Shown: positions 31,685 through 43,030 of the stretch, in pieces | How positions within the stretch are numbered: position 1 is the first letter of the stretch | Layout of the letters: the number at the start of each line of letters is the position of its first letter | Assembly (NCBI GenBank): GCA_947462335.1 | Contig: OX381707.1 | Span: 80,128,610-80,192,609 of the forward strand | Source: Harmothoe impar | Lineage: Eukaryota > Annelida > Polychaeta > Phyllodocida > Polynoidae | Length of the DNA stretch: 64,000 bases | Direction: 5' to 3' | Made by a program: the position numbers and the translations under genes | Notes under the pieces: generated by a model | Database searches by the model: none | Told to the model about the DNA's origin: nothing | What the model saw: only the letters and a program-made list of their open reading frames with translations

Positions 31685-32620
31685 ATGGTGCAGGAGGCAT
31701 TTCAAATATTCTATGTATGCCTAAGAATGATTGAGTCCTTTGCAGCCGTGTTGGCTAACCTACTGACACTCATCTGTGTTAAAAGGTTTAGAAACCTCCG
31801 CAACCCATCTGGTCTCCTGATAGCCAGCCTGGCACTCAGTGACTGCCTCCATGGTCTGTTTGTCCTCATCTTCCTACCCCTGCAGTCTATGAGTAAGGCA
31901 TTATGTATCAGCAGCTTCATTACACAAGGCTTCACCATCACGGCACAGTTAATGATGTTCACCCTACTGGCAATGGAGAGGAGGAACTGCCTTCTTGCCC
32001 AACTCAACCGCTGTAAGAAATGGTCTCTGAGGAAAGCTGGCCTGCTAGTCATTGGTGGTTGGATCATCATATCATTCATGCATGTGGCATTTGCAGTAGA
32101 CAGTGCTAGAAATCCCACCAAATTTAGTGAATGTACACCTGAATCCCTGTTTCATAAATCATTCATTTATGTCAACATTAGCGTTTTCCTCTTCACTTTT
32201 ATTATGGCCGCATCATTCTATGGCTCTATTGCTTGTATTGCAGTTTCAAGCAGTCATCAGGCTGTTTTAAATATGCCACAAACCGTTCAGCAGATAGAGA
32301 GACGTCAGACAGAACTGCGCATCACCAAAATGATGGCTCTTGTTGTTGGTGTATTTTTTACACTTTACATCCCTGCATCCATTTCAGCTGCTCTGCTTGA
32401 TTCATCTTCTCTGATATGGAAAGATGAGTTGCACAGCTTGGCAATCATCATCATGGAAATCAACTTCTGGATCAACCCTGTTCACAGTCAGTGCACATCC
32501 GTGTAGGTACTGCAGAACAGTTGAACAGTCAAGGACCTGCTACTTCAGAAGCTAGACAAATAATGTTCACACCCCTGGAGGTAATGCAGGATGTCATCGC
32601 TGAGCAGCAGGCTGAGCAGC
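31685..32620 (+). pseudogene. Rhodopsin-class GPCR, broken by a 112-bp deletion
   Basis: The first 265 codons follow the intact receptor at 48925 closely: N in TM1, LALSD in TM2, ERR in place of DRY after TM3, W in TM4, and Tyr-Ile-Pro in TM6. After FWINPV the frame jumps to HSQCTSV and a stop at 32504. Compared with 48925, 112 bp are missing, from inside NPxxY of TM7 through helix 8 to the tail. 112 is not a multiple of three, so the tail is frameshifted. A second deletion lies near 32610. A receptor without the NPxxY half of TM7 is unlikely to fold or signal. It could still be transcribed. Confidence 0.85.
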
Positions 32621-33069
32621 CTCTCACTAAATCACCATTGGCCTGTAATCATACCAATTAAGAAAATAACAATGCATAACAAGTTAAGCTTTATATGTTC
32701 TCATCACACAATGAAGGACAATTATCACATTTATACTGACATATACACTTTATAATGCTATTCTGTGTTCTCCTGGTTATAAGAATACATTGGATAGTCA
32801 TATATCTGTCAGCTTATTATATTTGTCAGCCATTCATACATTTTTAACATGTATCAATTTGGTGAGACATAGCCATACATCTTGAGTATAAAAGGACATT
32901 GTATTCCTTGAACAGATTCTAAATGTAAAATTCAGAGTACCTTTGTAAGTGCAGTTTGATGGTATATATCTATATATCTATATATATTATTATTATTATC
33001 ATTTTTATTATTACTATTACTACTATCATTATCAAACTGTATTGTCTCCTTTGTACTGTTATTCTCCGG

Positions 33070-33075
33070 AATAAA
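33070..33075 (+). terminator. Poly(A) signal of the broken GPCR copy
   Basis: GGAATAAAGTAAA stands at the same place relative to the coding region as the signals at 50495 and 57698, with TGTCTCCTTTGTACTGT just ahead in all three. Confidence 0.6.
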
Positions 33076-33554
33076 GTAAATTTTTATTGCCAATCAATTG
33101 CTCTCTTTGTCCTAATTTTTGGTCAATTATGGATCGATAACCAGGGGGCTACACCAATATATTTTGGTAGATTTCAGAATGATTACTTTTGCAACTATAT
33201 ATACATATATATGTTGTTGATTTTGAAATTGGGGTTCAAAGGTCTTGACCATGTACCACATAATTAGAGTCAACAGGCAATTCCTGTTAAAAGGGAAGCT
33301 GATTAAGCCATTGTCATCTCGCTGCCTATTGTAAAAATAGTGGTTTGCAGAAAACCTATTTTCATTCATTTCATTACAGTTTTGAAGTACATTAAAAATG
33401 GAAAGAAATATTGGCATTTATGGTATCAACTTGAGGCTTATGCTGTCAGTGATGCAGTCAGCTAGCAATAGCTTTTATTAAAGTACCTTTTGCACATCAA
33501 GTTTTGATACAATACAGTATGAAAATTGTTATCAATATGGTAGCAGGCTATTCA

Positions 33555-34140
33555 TATACAGCTGGTCATGTCCAGTTCTTAATATCTCATTTTATTTGGC
33601 TGGCTGTAGGCCTAGTGCAAAATTGCCCAAGCACTGTTCGTGCAGCAACCAGTGACTCAGCCACTTTAGCGTGCAGCTCTGTCTATATCCCCCCGCACCG
33701 GTCTCAGTTACCATGCCAGGCAGACAAAGACCCTGAGTCCAGTGTAAGGGGATATGGAAGACATATCAACGAGCTGTACCTACTGCCTAATTGGCCTGAC
33801 AGTGGAGACCACCACGGCTGAGCTACCTACTTTGTATACAACTACCGCATCAGCTGATTAACTGGTTACTGTGTCACCCATATACACCAAGTGCAACCTA
33901 TGAATGCCTTAACCCTTTCAGGATGGTATGAAGCTAAAATATAACATTTGTTGCCAAAATGCATTGATGCAGTCCTGGTGATTAACTCTCTGGTGCTGGA
34001 TTGGTGCATTATGCCAATCTTTCAGGAGTGTCTCACCCCCCTTGGGTTGGCATAATGCTTGAATGCAGCCCTGGTGAGTTACTCGCCATGGCTGCAGGCA
34101 TCAAAATGACCATAGACATGATACAGGGTCATCTGCAGTT
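33555..34140. repeat. About 550-bp dispersed repeat, copy
   Basis: This copy starts near ACAGCTGGTCATGTCCAGTT and includes GCCAGGCAGACAAAGACC, CAACTACCGCATCAGCTGA and GCATTATGCCAATCTTTCAGG. A second, shorter tail of the same repeat follows at 34130-34310. The arrangement is repeated at 51250-52270. Confidence 0.7.
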
Positions 34141-34316
34141 ATGCAGATCTCGTTATAATGCTTGTCTCGCCAAGCAGACAAAGATCCTAAGTGCAGTGTA
34201 AGGGAATATGGATATGTCAACGAGCTGTTCCTACAGCCTATTTGGCCTGATCCTGGAGACTACCACTACTGGGCTACCTACTTTGGACACAATCAGTGCA
34301 CTAGTTAAATAACAGC

Positions 34317-34669
34317 TTAGGGCACTAAAAAAAAGTCGTTTCTCATCACCCAGCAGTGACAAATATGACAAGGGTGTTTATTATCTCAATTTTTTTTCAC
34401 TGGGGGCTAAAATATAATTATACATTATAGGAAAATTGAGACTTTTCGCGCACAGTTTTCACATTTTAATAGTTGAGAGTATACATATTGATCCAAAAAG
34501 TTGTCACAATGCATAACATTCCTAGCTCACTGCATTATTGATAGTCTAAGCTTTAATGTTGTACCAAATATTTGACAGATTTGTCATCAAAAATCTGAAA
34601 AAAAAACCACAAACACGATTTTCATGATGTGCGCATTGATGAGAAACAACTTTTTTTTGAGTGGCCTTA
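34317..34669. mobile_element. MITE family with TTGTTTCTCATCA ends, copy 2
   Basis: The left end TTAGGGCACTAAAAAAAAGT, followed by CGTTTCTCATCACC, is answered on the right by GATGAGAAACAACTTTTTTT and GAGTGGCCTTAC. The inverted ends extend over about 35 bases. The same element at the same place in the other duplicon (52282-52779) shows that the insertion predates the duplication. Confidence 0.8.
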
Positions 34670-34785
34670 CTGTATTCACCATATACAACAAGTGCAACCT
34701 ATAAACAATGTAACCCTTTAAGGTTTATTGCTACCTGTTGAGAATGAACCCACTAGTAGTGGGTAGGTATTTGCATATACAGCTT

Positions 34786-34918
34786 AAGGGTGGTTTCCAC
34801 CAACGTCCGTCGGCCGAAATTTGGTCATCCGATAATATCTGTAAGGTTAAACTTATTGGAGAATTTCGTCCGATGGACAGAATGACGGCCGATTTTGTCA
34901 ATGGAATACTGCCTTTAG
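34786..34918. mobile_element. Small MITE-like insertion, about 133 bp
   Basis: The duplicate locus near 52865 reads straight through (CTACAGCTT then TGGTCACATCA). Here AAGGGTGGTTTCCACC ... GGAATACTGCCTTT intervenes, with inverted CGGCCGAAAT and ATTCGTCC-type blocks inside (GTCCGTCGGCCGA against GACGGCCGATTTTG). The empty site makes the insertion clear; the ends are imperfect. Confidence 0.65.
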
Positions 34919-35169
34919 ATACATCATATTGAGCTTGTATCATATACAGGTGGAAGACTGTACTAGAGATACAGCCCAACCCGTATTTCCAGGCAGCCTG
35001 TTAATGCAGGATGCCCAACCTGGTTTAGCAGGCCGGACAGGCAGGGTGTTATGTCAGGTTGGCACACTCTCCCAGCTCATGCTTCCACACCTTCCCCCAG
35101 CAGATACAGCTGCTATACCCTGCTCTGTATGTGCCAAAGCAAACAAAATATGGATTTAATCTGGCAATT

Positions 35170-35715
35170 ACTCATAAATGTAACGGACCATGCACTTAAT
35201 GCATCCATAAGGTTGCTACTCTTTTTATTATATTATGATGAGGTTGAAAATGTCATGGAAAATGAAAATATTTTACTCTATGCGGATGACACCGTGCTAT
35301 ACTTATCTGGTGATAATTCTAAGGTGGTAAACAAAAAAAAATGCAGGAGGACCTAAATAGGTACACATATTGGTTTAAAATGAATTGCCTGACATTGAAT
35401 GCCAAAAAAAAAAAAACCATGTGTTTTGCGAATACTTACAAGTGGAAAGATTGTAAGTTGAATGTAAATGGTCAACAGATCTTTGGAGTATCTAGTTATA
35501 AATTTTAGGGAATTATATTGGATGAGAATTACAGGGTTTAGAACCTACCAACTGGCAAGGTTGAATGAAGTGATAAACAAGCCAATCTCAGTATTGCTAT
35601 ACAAGACATCAATCTTATCCATACTGGAATATGCAGATATATTGTATGCTGGTATTAAAAAGGAGTTTAAAAAAAAAGGATGCAAAAGGCACAAAAAAGG
35701 GGACTATAGGCTCAA
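35170..35715 (+). pseudogene. Dead LINE reverse transcriptase fragment with YADD box
   Basis: The frame reads LLYADDTVLYLSGDN (about 35270-35315), then a frameshift, MNCLTLNAKK, SSYKF-GIILDEN, and SILEYADILYAG. These are the catalytic and thumb-side motifs of a CR1/jockey-type RT. It is related to the intact LINE at 9095 (YADDTVLYTSG, KYLGIILD) but too decayed to be the same subfamily. Confidence 0.75.
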
Positions 35716-35809
35716 ATTCACTGACCCTTTGTTGCTATAGTACTACTCTAAAACTGGGTAAGAAATAGTAGTGTCTTCAAATGTGTGCGCCTCCTCCTTA
35801 TATTAACCC

Positions 35810-36297
35810 CTTAACTCCCCTCAATGTTCAAAACTGACCACCTCCTGCTGCAGCAGGTGAAGGCTTTATACCTGTATCTACCTAACCTTCCGGCTGCGTG
35901 GGTAGGACACAGTAGCCATCACAGTTCTCGCTGAACTCTTCTCCCTCTGACGTCAAAAGATGTAATTTACATATTCATGTTGACCACTCCCATTGCAATT
36001 GGAGTGACGGCAGGGGGAGGTTCAACATCCTGCACCCATCTCATTAAGCTGCCTGGTCAGTAGTGCCCAGCAGTCTGTATTCACTCAACACAAACAACCT
36101 GTGCTGTGTGGAACTGAGCATTGGGATTGAGTGCCTTTTGGAACCACTTCTGCAACCTTACATACCTCATCAGCTGATACATACTGCATTAGTTGCGTCT
36201 AACTACAAGCACTACCAATTTTACTTAGTGTTGGCTGTCTACAAACACAAGGTGGGGACTATCTACATCCAAGCAACTACTTCTTACCTGAGCAACC
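35810..36297 (+). promoter_or_regulatory. GPCR upstream region with perfect CRE
   Basis: The block is conserved with 48410-48924 and 31190-31684. It contains TGACGTCA at 35948-35955, about 345 bp ahead of the start codon, followed by AAAAGATGTAATTTACATAT and CACTCCCATTGCAATTGGAG. TGACGTCA is the full cAMP-response element bound by CREB/ATF bZIP factors. Use as a promoter is inferred from its conservation and position. Confidence 0.5.
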
Positions 36298-37302
36298 ATG
36301 GTGCAGGAGGCATTTCAAGTCTTCTATGTATGCCTACGAATGATTGAGTCATGTGCAGCTGTATTGGCCAACCTACTGACACTCATCTGTGTAAAAACGT
36401 TTAGGAGCCTCCGTAACCCATCTGGTGTTCTGATAGCTAGCCTGGCCCTCAGTGACTGCCTCCATGGTCTGTGTGTCCTCATCTTCCTACCCCTGCAGTC
36501 CATGAGTAAGGCATTGTGTATCAGCAGCTTCATTACACAAGGCTTCACAATCACAGCACAGTTGATGACGTTCACCCTACTGGCAATGGAGAGGAGGAAC
36601 TGCCTTCTGGCCCAGCTGAACCGCAGTGAGAAATGGTCTCTGAGGAAAGCTGGCCTGCTTGTCACTGGTGGTTGGATCGTCATATCAGTCATGCATGTGG
36701 CATATGCAGTCGACAGTGCAAGAAATGCTGATGAGTTTAGTGAATGCAAACCTGAAGTCGTGTTTCATGGATCATTTATTTATGTGAATATTAGCATCTT
36801 ACTATTCACTTTTATCATGGTCACATCATTCTATAGCTCTATTGCCTGTATTGCAGTTTTAAGCAGTCATCAGGCTGTTTTACATATGCCACAAACTGTT
36901 CAGCAGATAGAAAGACGCCAGACAGAACTCCGCATCACCAAAATGATGGCTCTTGTTGTTGGTGTATTTTTTACACTTTATATCCCTGCATGCTTGTCCA
37001 TCGCTCTAATTGATTCATTTTCTATTTCGTACGATGAGTTGCACAGCTTAGCTGTGATCATCATGGAAATCAACTTCTGGATCAACCCAGTAATCTATGC
37101 ATGGCGCAGTAAGCCATTTAGAAGGGCATTATGTACACTTTTCTCTGGCTGCAGGTTCTGCAATACAAGGGTCAGTGATGTTAACATCCAAATGAACACA
37201 CTGTCACAACAAGTGACCCTTCAAGGACCTGCCGTAGCACCTAGTTCTTTACAGGAGGATTTCATTACTGAGCAGCAAGGTTTACCAAGGGCACATTGTT
37301 AA
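36298..37302 (+). CDS. Intronless rhodopsin-class GPCR (orphan), 334 aa
   Basis: Seven-helix receptor with a very short N-terminus and a tail of about 60 residues. Class A marks: N25 in TM1, LALSD with D53 in TM2, C74 and C150 for the extracellular disulfide, E98-R-R in place of DRY, W126 in TM4, Y229-x-P-like FFTLYIP in TM6 (the usual CWxP tryptophan is replaced by Tyr), and NPVIY 263-267 in TM7. TM5 lacks the usual proline. The third intracellular loop is short and ends ELRITKMM. The start codon lies in AACCATGG context, as in the paralogue at 48925. One exon is complete from start to stop. The ligand is unknown. Most like amine/peptide-type class A receptors in general layout, but I cannot assign a subfamily. 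Confidence 0.92.
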   Translation: MVQEAFQVFYVCLRMIESCAAVLANLLTLICVKTFRSLRNPSGVLIASLALSDCLHGLCVLIFLPLQSMSKALCISSFITQGFTITAQLMTFTLLAMERRNCLLAQLNRSEKWSLRKAGLLVTGGWIVISVMHVAYAVDSARNADEFSECKPEVVFHGSFIYVNISILLFTFIMVTSFYSSIACIAVLSSHQAVLHMPQTVQQIERRQTELRITKMMALVVGVFFTLYIPACLSIALIDSFSISYDELHSLAVIIMEINFWINPVIYAWRSKPFRRALCTLFSGCRFCNTRVSDVNIQMNTLSQQVTLQGPAVAPSSLQEDFITEQQGLPRAHC

Positions 37303-38965
37303 AAAGAACAATGCGCTGAATATTTACACAGAAATTATCATCTCAGTTAGCCAAAGCACCCCAACAATATCAATACACTTCGACTTCAATTATAATGACG
37401 TATGGGGTCATATATCCGACGACTAATATAAGGTAAAAACAAACAATCTAAATCCAAATAGTTCAGTATGTACATTGAACTTATTATAAATGTTATTAAT
37501 TATTTCCCCTAGGTTTCTTCATTCCATAACACATGAACGTATATGAACCAGTAGGCTATAGGCCCACTGCTAGTTAAGTTTTACCTTTGACCCTTAGGCC
37601 TAGCATTGACTCCCTCTACTGTAGCCAACTCACTAATGCGGCCACTTTGAGAAGTCCCATGGGTGTCCGTATTAGAGTTTACTGTATCATGCTTCCCTAG
37701 CAATGAAAGACAATAAGCTTGGGGTCTACTTATATCAAACTTTATAATTGCACTGCTATATCACTTGAAAGAATTAAAATGTTCATATTTTTCATGTTAA
37801 ATCAAACTCTTTTAGCCCTTGACTAATAGACTGGGGATATTCCTTATATTATAAATCAACATGCAACTTTACACGATGTGGAAATATCTATGACATAATT
37901 GGATATTAATTATATTTTAATTTGAAGACATATTTCTCCCCCTGGCTATATTTATGCATCACATCGACCAAACGACATATTCCATTACTATGGAAACCAA
38001 AGCTGGATGTCAACAAGATGGATACCATGTATATAAAGGCTTACTAGTAAAGTAATCCATGTTTCTTTTTGAGTTTATAACATGTTACCTGATCCTGACC
38101 AATTTTGTTTTGTGTGTAATGGACTGAGATATGAATAAAGCTCTTGAGGATACCACATGTATTCCATTTTGTCCCAGTATGACGTCCAGCCCTTGATAAA
38201 GAACAAAAGTAACCTTTCCAGTCATCTCTTTTTTTTTCTATATGATGTGATTTTTTAAAACTTATGTTTTGTTTGTTTTGTTTTATATCCAAGAATCAAG
38301 AATGTAAGTCGCCTTTAGTGAATAGTTCAGTGGAGCCAAATGCATTATTGTCATTCTCAGCTAATCAGTCCAGTTTAAAACTCTTTGAATGCTAGTCCAG
38401 CAGAATGGAAAACTGCAGATGTACATAGAAATGTTATAAATTTATTAGATAAATGAAAATGTGTCAGACACAGGCTATGGCAAGCTAAAAGGCTGGAATG
38501 GCTTGACTGGTCCTACTGCTGGTCCAAGTGACTGGTCGGATCATTGGCTCTATCACAGTTTTTATGGTTTGTAAATTGGACCATTATTAAGGTTTCTAGA
38601 GAGAAAAACATTTTACTTTAACGTTTTGAATAATACATATTAAATTGCACATATTAAAATGTTTTGATAGGAATATACAGGAAAGCTGTATACATTCTAT
38701 GTAAATTATTGCTACATAATTATTTTTTATGAAATATAAAAAGTGCCCTCAGGTATGTGGGACTGCAAAATGTAAGCTGGTCCTGCAAATCTTTCATTTC
38801 GCAGGACCGCCAAAAAAGGGTTTGGGTGGGAAGACACACCTATGCATCGTTGTGGAGACCTGATCCTACGCAGTCAATCATTTCAGACAGGTCATGCAAT
38901 GCAGCACTTTATTTATACACTCATACCTGGTAATCTCCAATTATATAAACCACATTGTAAGGGAA
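37303..38965 (+). repeat. Segmental duplicate of 24821-26850
   Basis: Noncoding sequence after the receptor, matching the block after the tail remnant at 24661 at high similarity. Includes a partial copy of the 550-bp dispersed repeat (38820-38960). No gene was seen. Confidence 0.8.
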
Positions 38966-38969
38966 ATAG

Positions 38970-39264
38970 AGAAATTGTTTCTCATCACCACGCAGCAAAC
39001 AAATATGACGAGGGTGTATCACTCTATTGATTCTCATCACCAAGCAGCATAAAATATGATGAGTGCGTTATTTTTTTATTATTTTTTTTTACTCAATTTT
39101 CATATTTGAGTAATTCAGCGTTAATTTACCAGCAACAATTGGATGCCAATATTCTTCAAATTTTAACATATTTTTTCATCAAAAATTTAAAAAAAAAGAA
39201 AAAAAAAGTTTCCTTAGATAACAATTTTATGATGTGTGCAGTGATGAGAAACAACTTTTTTTTG
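38970..39264. mobile_element. MITE family with TTGTTTCTCATCA ends, copy 3
   Basis: Duplicate of the copy at 26852, with GAAATTGTTTCTCATCACC on the left and GTGATGAGAAACAACTTTTT on the right. Confidence 0.75.
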
Positions 39265-39384
39265 TTGAGTTGCCTAACATACCCACTGGTCCAACCCAAG
39301 ATGGCAGGCAGACAAGTTTCCTGAGTGCAGTGTAAAGGGAGTTTTACCTGCTTCTTAATTGGAAGAGCAGACAGCTACTTCTGA

Positions 39385-39902
39385 GGCTCAGTCTCATGAG
39401 TTTGTAACAGTTGAAACGTCTTTGACAGGTGTCGTCTTTGACCGGTGTCGTCTTTGACCAGATGTCGTCTTTGACCGGGTATATAGAAAAGTGTTTTTTT
39501 TTCCATTTAAAAAGATAGTTTATATGTAAATGATGTAATGTACTTGGTGGCACTTGTTATTGCATAATACGTTGGACAGTGCAGCCGTTTAAAGTGTTAT
39601 GCAATAATAATAATAAGCTGTTTAAAGTTTAAGTAAAATACCAAGTGACTTCTTTGACCGGCTGAAGAAAAAAAGGCCGAAAGGGACCCTTAATATGTGC
39701 ATTTTTTTTTAAATTGGGTAAAACAACCATAGTCTGTTTATTACATGAAGAAGTTGAAGCTTAAATTTCTTTACTATGTACTACTTTTTTCTTTATTTTA
39801 ATCCCTACCCGGTCAAAGACTACACCGGTCAAAGACAACACCGGTCAAAGACGACACCCGGTCAAAGACGTTTCAACTGTTACAAACTCATGAGACTGAG
39901 CC
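39385..39902. mobile_element. Foldback element, 518 bp, CTGA target duplication
   Basis: Left end GGCTCAGTCTCATGAG and right end CTCATGAGACTGAGCC are inverse, and the arms continue through TTTGTAACAGTTGAAACGTC. Just inside are inverted arrays of a GACCGGTGTCGTCTTT-like repeat (four per side). CTGA stands on both outer sides. The duplicate locus near 27270 lacks the element, giving an empty site (GGAAGAG then CACCTCCTTCATACACAAC-like sequence). No coding capacity. Confidence 0.9.
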
Positions 39903-39979
39903 CTGAGTGCACCTCCTTCATACACAACTACTGCATTATCTAAATAACTGATTACTGTGTCCCCAATACCTTTACATCA

Positions 39980-40084
39980 GTCATGCATGTGCCATATGCA
40001 GTTGACAGTGCAGATAATCACAATGAGTTTAGTGAATGCAAACTTGAATACCTGTTTTATAATTCATTTGGCTATGTTTCATGA
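39980..40084 (+). pseudogene. GPCR fragment, duplicate of the one at 27350
   Basis: Same span (end of TM4 to start of TM5) and same open frame, ending at the same TGA. It differs by a few substitutions, e.g. CATGTGCCATATGCA for CATGTGGCATATGCA. Confidence 0.8.
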
Positions 40085-40299
40085 GAGTGATACAAGTCTG
40101 ATTCTGCTCGGGCCAGATTCTGCTCGGTTGTTAGCCCCCATTCTGACCGTTTCGGACCAGCCCAAAAAGTATTAATTCCTAATCAAATTCTTTCTGAATC
40201 CTAAAGTAGCCCTAATTTGTACAAACCAGACCCTTCGGGGGCTGGGATTGTGGGTAGGGGGATAGTATAGGTTGATTGCTTTACATTTGTCCAGTGATC

Positions 40300-40395
40300 T
40301 CTACCCCTCCCCCCCCCAACCAAATCTGATGTAGGCATACTATTTGGGACTCCTCCAGGTGGGCCCATCATATCCCCCCCCCCCCCCCCCACATA
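40300..40395. repeat. C-rich homopolymer runs
   Basis: Two C tracts (about 40308-40317 and 40375-40390). Reading frames across them are not credible genes. Confidence 0.7.
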
Positions 40396-40461
40396 CACCA
40401 GCCCACGCCGCAACCACCTATCACCTACACCAGGAACAGCGCAGGAAGCTGGTGGTTGTTC

Positions 40462-41099
40462 CCCTATATATAAAACAGCATTATTTGGTTCACTGGTGCC
40501 CATCCATTGAATTAGCCTTGACTACTTGTGAGATTTTAAAATCTAGTGGGTAACAGTATGACTCCAGAGACCTGGCGACCTGGTACAATAATAAAAGTGA
40601 CCACTCTCCGAGCAGAGTCTGCCTGTTGTCGTGATGGTGTTATCAAGCCATGTCCCCAATAGAAAAAAATCGGATCAGATATTTCGACTACTTGGAATAA
40701 TTTTAGCATGTACTATGTCCTACCTAGCATTTGACAACATTGTTACTGTAAATGGGTTATTTGAATGACTCACTGTAATAGAAAACAATGACGGATCATT
40801 GAAATCTTTTCTAGCATTGGTTGTCATGGAACCTGTGCGAGAGTATGTATTTTAAGGATATGTTTCTATTAATAGACTTATATTACAGCAATCTTTTGAA
40901 TGAGGGGAAGACTACACATATACTGTACTCTTAAAATGATGAGTTGAGAATATTCAAGTGGAAAATCGAGTTAGCTTTGAAAAAAGTACATGTATACTTT
41001 TATGTAGCCTCTTTTGGTTTATCTGTTTCTGTCAAGCAGCCAAGTCTAATTCAATGGGTCGGTACCAGCGAACCAAATAATGCTGTTTTATATATAGGG
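40462..41099. mobile_element. Non-autonomous DNA element, 638 bp, about 54-bp inverted ends
   Basis: Left end CCCTATATATAAAACAGCAT...TTATTTGGTTCACTGGT...CCATTGAATTAG (to 40515) is inversely repeated at 41046-41099. No transposase frame lies inside. The interior is AT-rich and unique in the window. Confidence 0.8.
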
Positions 41100-42595
41100 A
41101 TATTGAACTATTAGTTTGATTGGTCAAGCCCCACAGCTAGTGTTATTTCTGGTCAGACCCCTAGGCAAGGGTTATAGTAATGATTCTGTTGGTACGAGGT
41201 TGGGGTTTGAGGCTAGCACCGATGGTAGGGGACACCTCTCTTGGCAGGACCCTGGGGAACCAGTTCAGGAGTTACCCAAGAATCAGTGAGACAGCACTTT
41301 AATCAACAGCCATTTATTTCATTCCTTGATGTGTTCCGTGGTAACAATACAGGATTACTCGTGATCCAGTATTCAATCCTTTAGTCCAATCTCTTATCAG
41401 CGAGAAGATATGTACATAATACTCATGGGTAAATAGACACAGATAATGTGTGCTTAAGGCACCTATTTACTAACCACCCGAATTTCAAGTGTTGACCTAC
41501 TAAATAAGTTACCTGTGACGCCTAGGTTTGAGCTACCCATTAACCTTAACCACCAATACAAGGTTTGAGCCCCGCATCTATCAGTATTTTCAACTGCAGA
41601 GTACCCAATCAATTTGTGCGTGGATTCATTATTCTAGTCATTTATCCAGCCACTAACCCCATAGTCACGGCTGGTTCCACGATACCAAGCAGTAGCTGCT
41701 TGAATGCTATTATCACCGTAAATATATATATATATGACCGTGGGCCAATGTTCAATGTCAGTGTGGTGAATAAATTTGACAGTCTTGTATAACACCGTTA
41801 GCGGTTACAGTCTCACTGACTACAGCTATGCGAGGCCACGGTAGCTGGCTAGCACTTCCCTTACATAGAATTGGTCACCAGCGTGATAGACCAGCTTAAG
41901 GTACTTACTTTTGTGTCCCACTGTAGCAATACAGTCATGTAAAGCACTGATACTGGTTTGTTGCCTGACAGCCAGTAGGTATAGGTAGGCATCTAGATTA
42001 AATGTATATCCAACTACACCCCTTCTCCACGAGCATTGGTATCCACTCGCCGGGTGGGAAATCTGTTCCATTCTACACCTGATCACCTTGGCTTAATTCC
42101 CAATGACTGGTCACGTAATCCACCAGGCCATTAGGTGCCGTTGATAGTATATTGGTGACCTTACCGGGCTTCTGGGTGGAAGGCTACACACACAAACTAA
42201 GTTAGGTTGGCTGTAACAAATGTTGTTGCTGGCTAGGGCCCAACGTATCCAGCCCACTGGTGATAATCCCTTCACGTAGGGGACCTAACGTATCCGTCCC
42301 TCAATGGCACTTGATGATGGTGGTGTGAGGTTATAGTCTCTACCAGGTTAATGTCTCCCAGTAATAGTCAGTCTATGTGTGGTTTCAGGTGAACTGACAG
42401 AGCGAAAAGGGTCTGTCCCTACAATAATTTTCCCCAGTCCTTACTAGTGTTGGGACCAGGTAGAATTAATTTAACAACAAGTTGCTCTATTGACTAGAGC
42501 CACAGCACGAAAATGTGTTCATCCTTCCTAGTGAACTACTGTCTACTGCACTGGCAGGACAAGTCCCGCATCCCGAGATATATCAATGTTTTACT
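41100..42595. other. No gene seen
   Basis: Unique-looking sequence, absent from the matching place in the first duplicon (between about 27550 and 27560). The whole 40200-44230 interval is therefore extra DNA in this copy. CCTAACGTATCC and CCCAACGTATCC recur at about 42240 and 42285. Nothing was recognised. Confidence 0.45.
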
Positions 42596-43030
42596 CCTTC
42601 TCATTTTCTTTCTAGGAGGCTCCCCTTCATGACGTATTTCTGCTGCTGGGGAACCCACCTGCACGTCATCTCTGCCATAGGTCTATCCACCTTAGCTGGG
42701 GCCACCATGGCCACACCCCCTCTTCATAAGGAACATATTTCCGGATCTCCCAGGGCTTCCCTCCTTGTGACATCGTTCCCCACTGGAGTGCCTACCCTGA
42801 CGTCATCTCTACCAGAGGTCTATCCCCCTCAGCTGGGACCACCATGGCCACACCCCTTCTTCATATGGAACATATTCCGGATCTCCCAGGGCTTCCCTCC
42901 TTGTGACGTCGTTCCTCCACTGGGATGCTCACCCTGACGTCATCTCTACCAGAGGTCTATTCCCCTCAGCTGGGACCACCATGGCCACACCCCCTCTCTA
43001 TATGGAACATATATCTGGGTTTCCCAGGGT
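42596..43030. repeat. 137-bp tandem repeat, three copies, with CRE palindromes
   Basis: ACGTCATCTCT(A/G)CCA(G/T)AGGTCTAT starts in register at 42661, 42798 and 42935. The unit also has CCACCATGGCCACACCCC and CTCCCAGGGCTTCCCTCC. Copies two and three hold a perfect TGACGTCA (42798, 42935). 137 is not a multiple of three, so the ORF that crosses it changes frame every unit and is not a real protein. Confidence 0.85.

Noticed and set aside
31711..36749. Minus-strand ORFs of 136-141 codons opposite the GPCRs
   Set aside because: They mirror the receptor coding strand, occur in every paralogue at the same place, and have no independent features.
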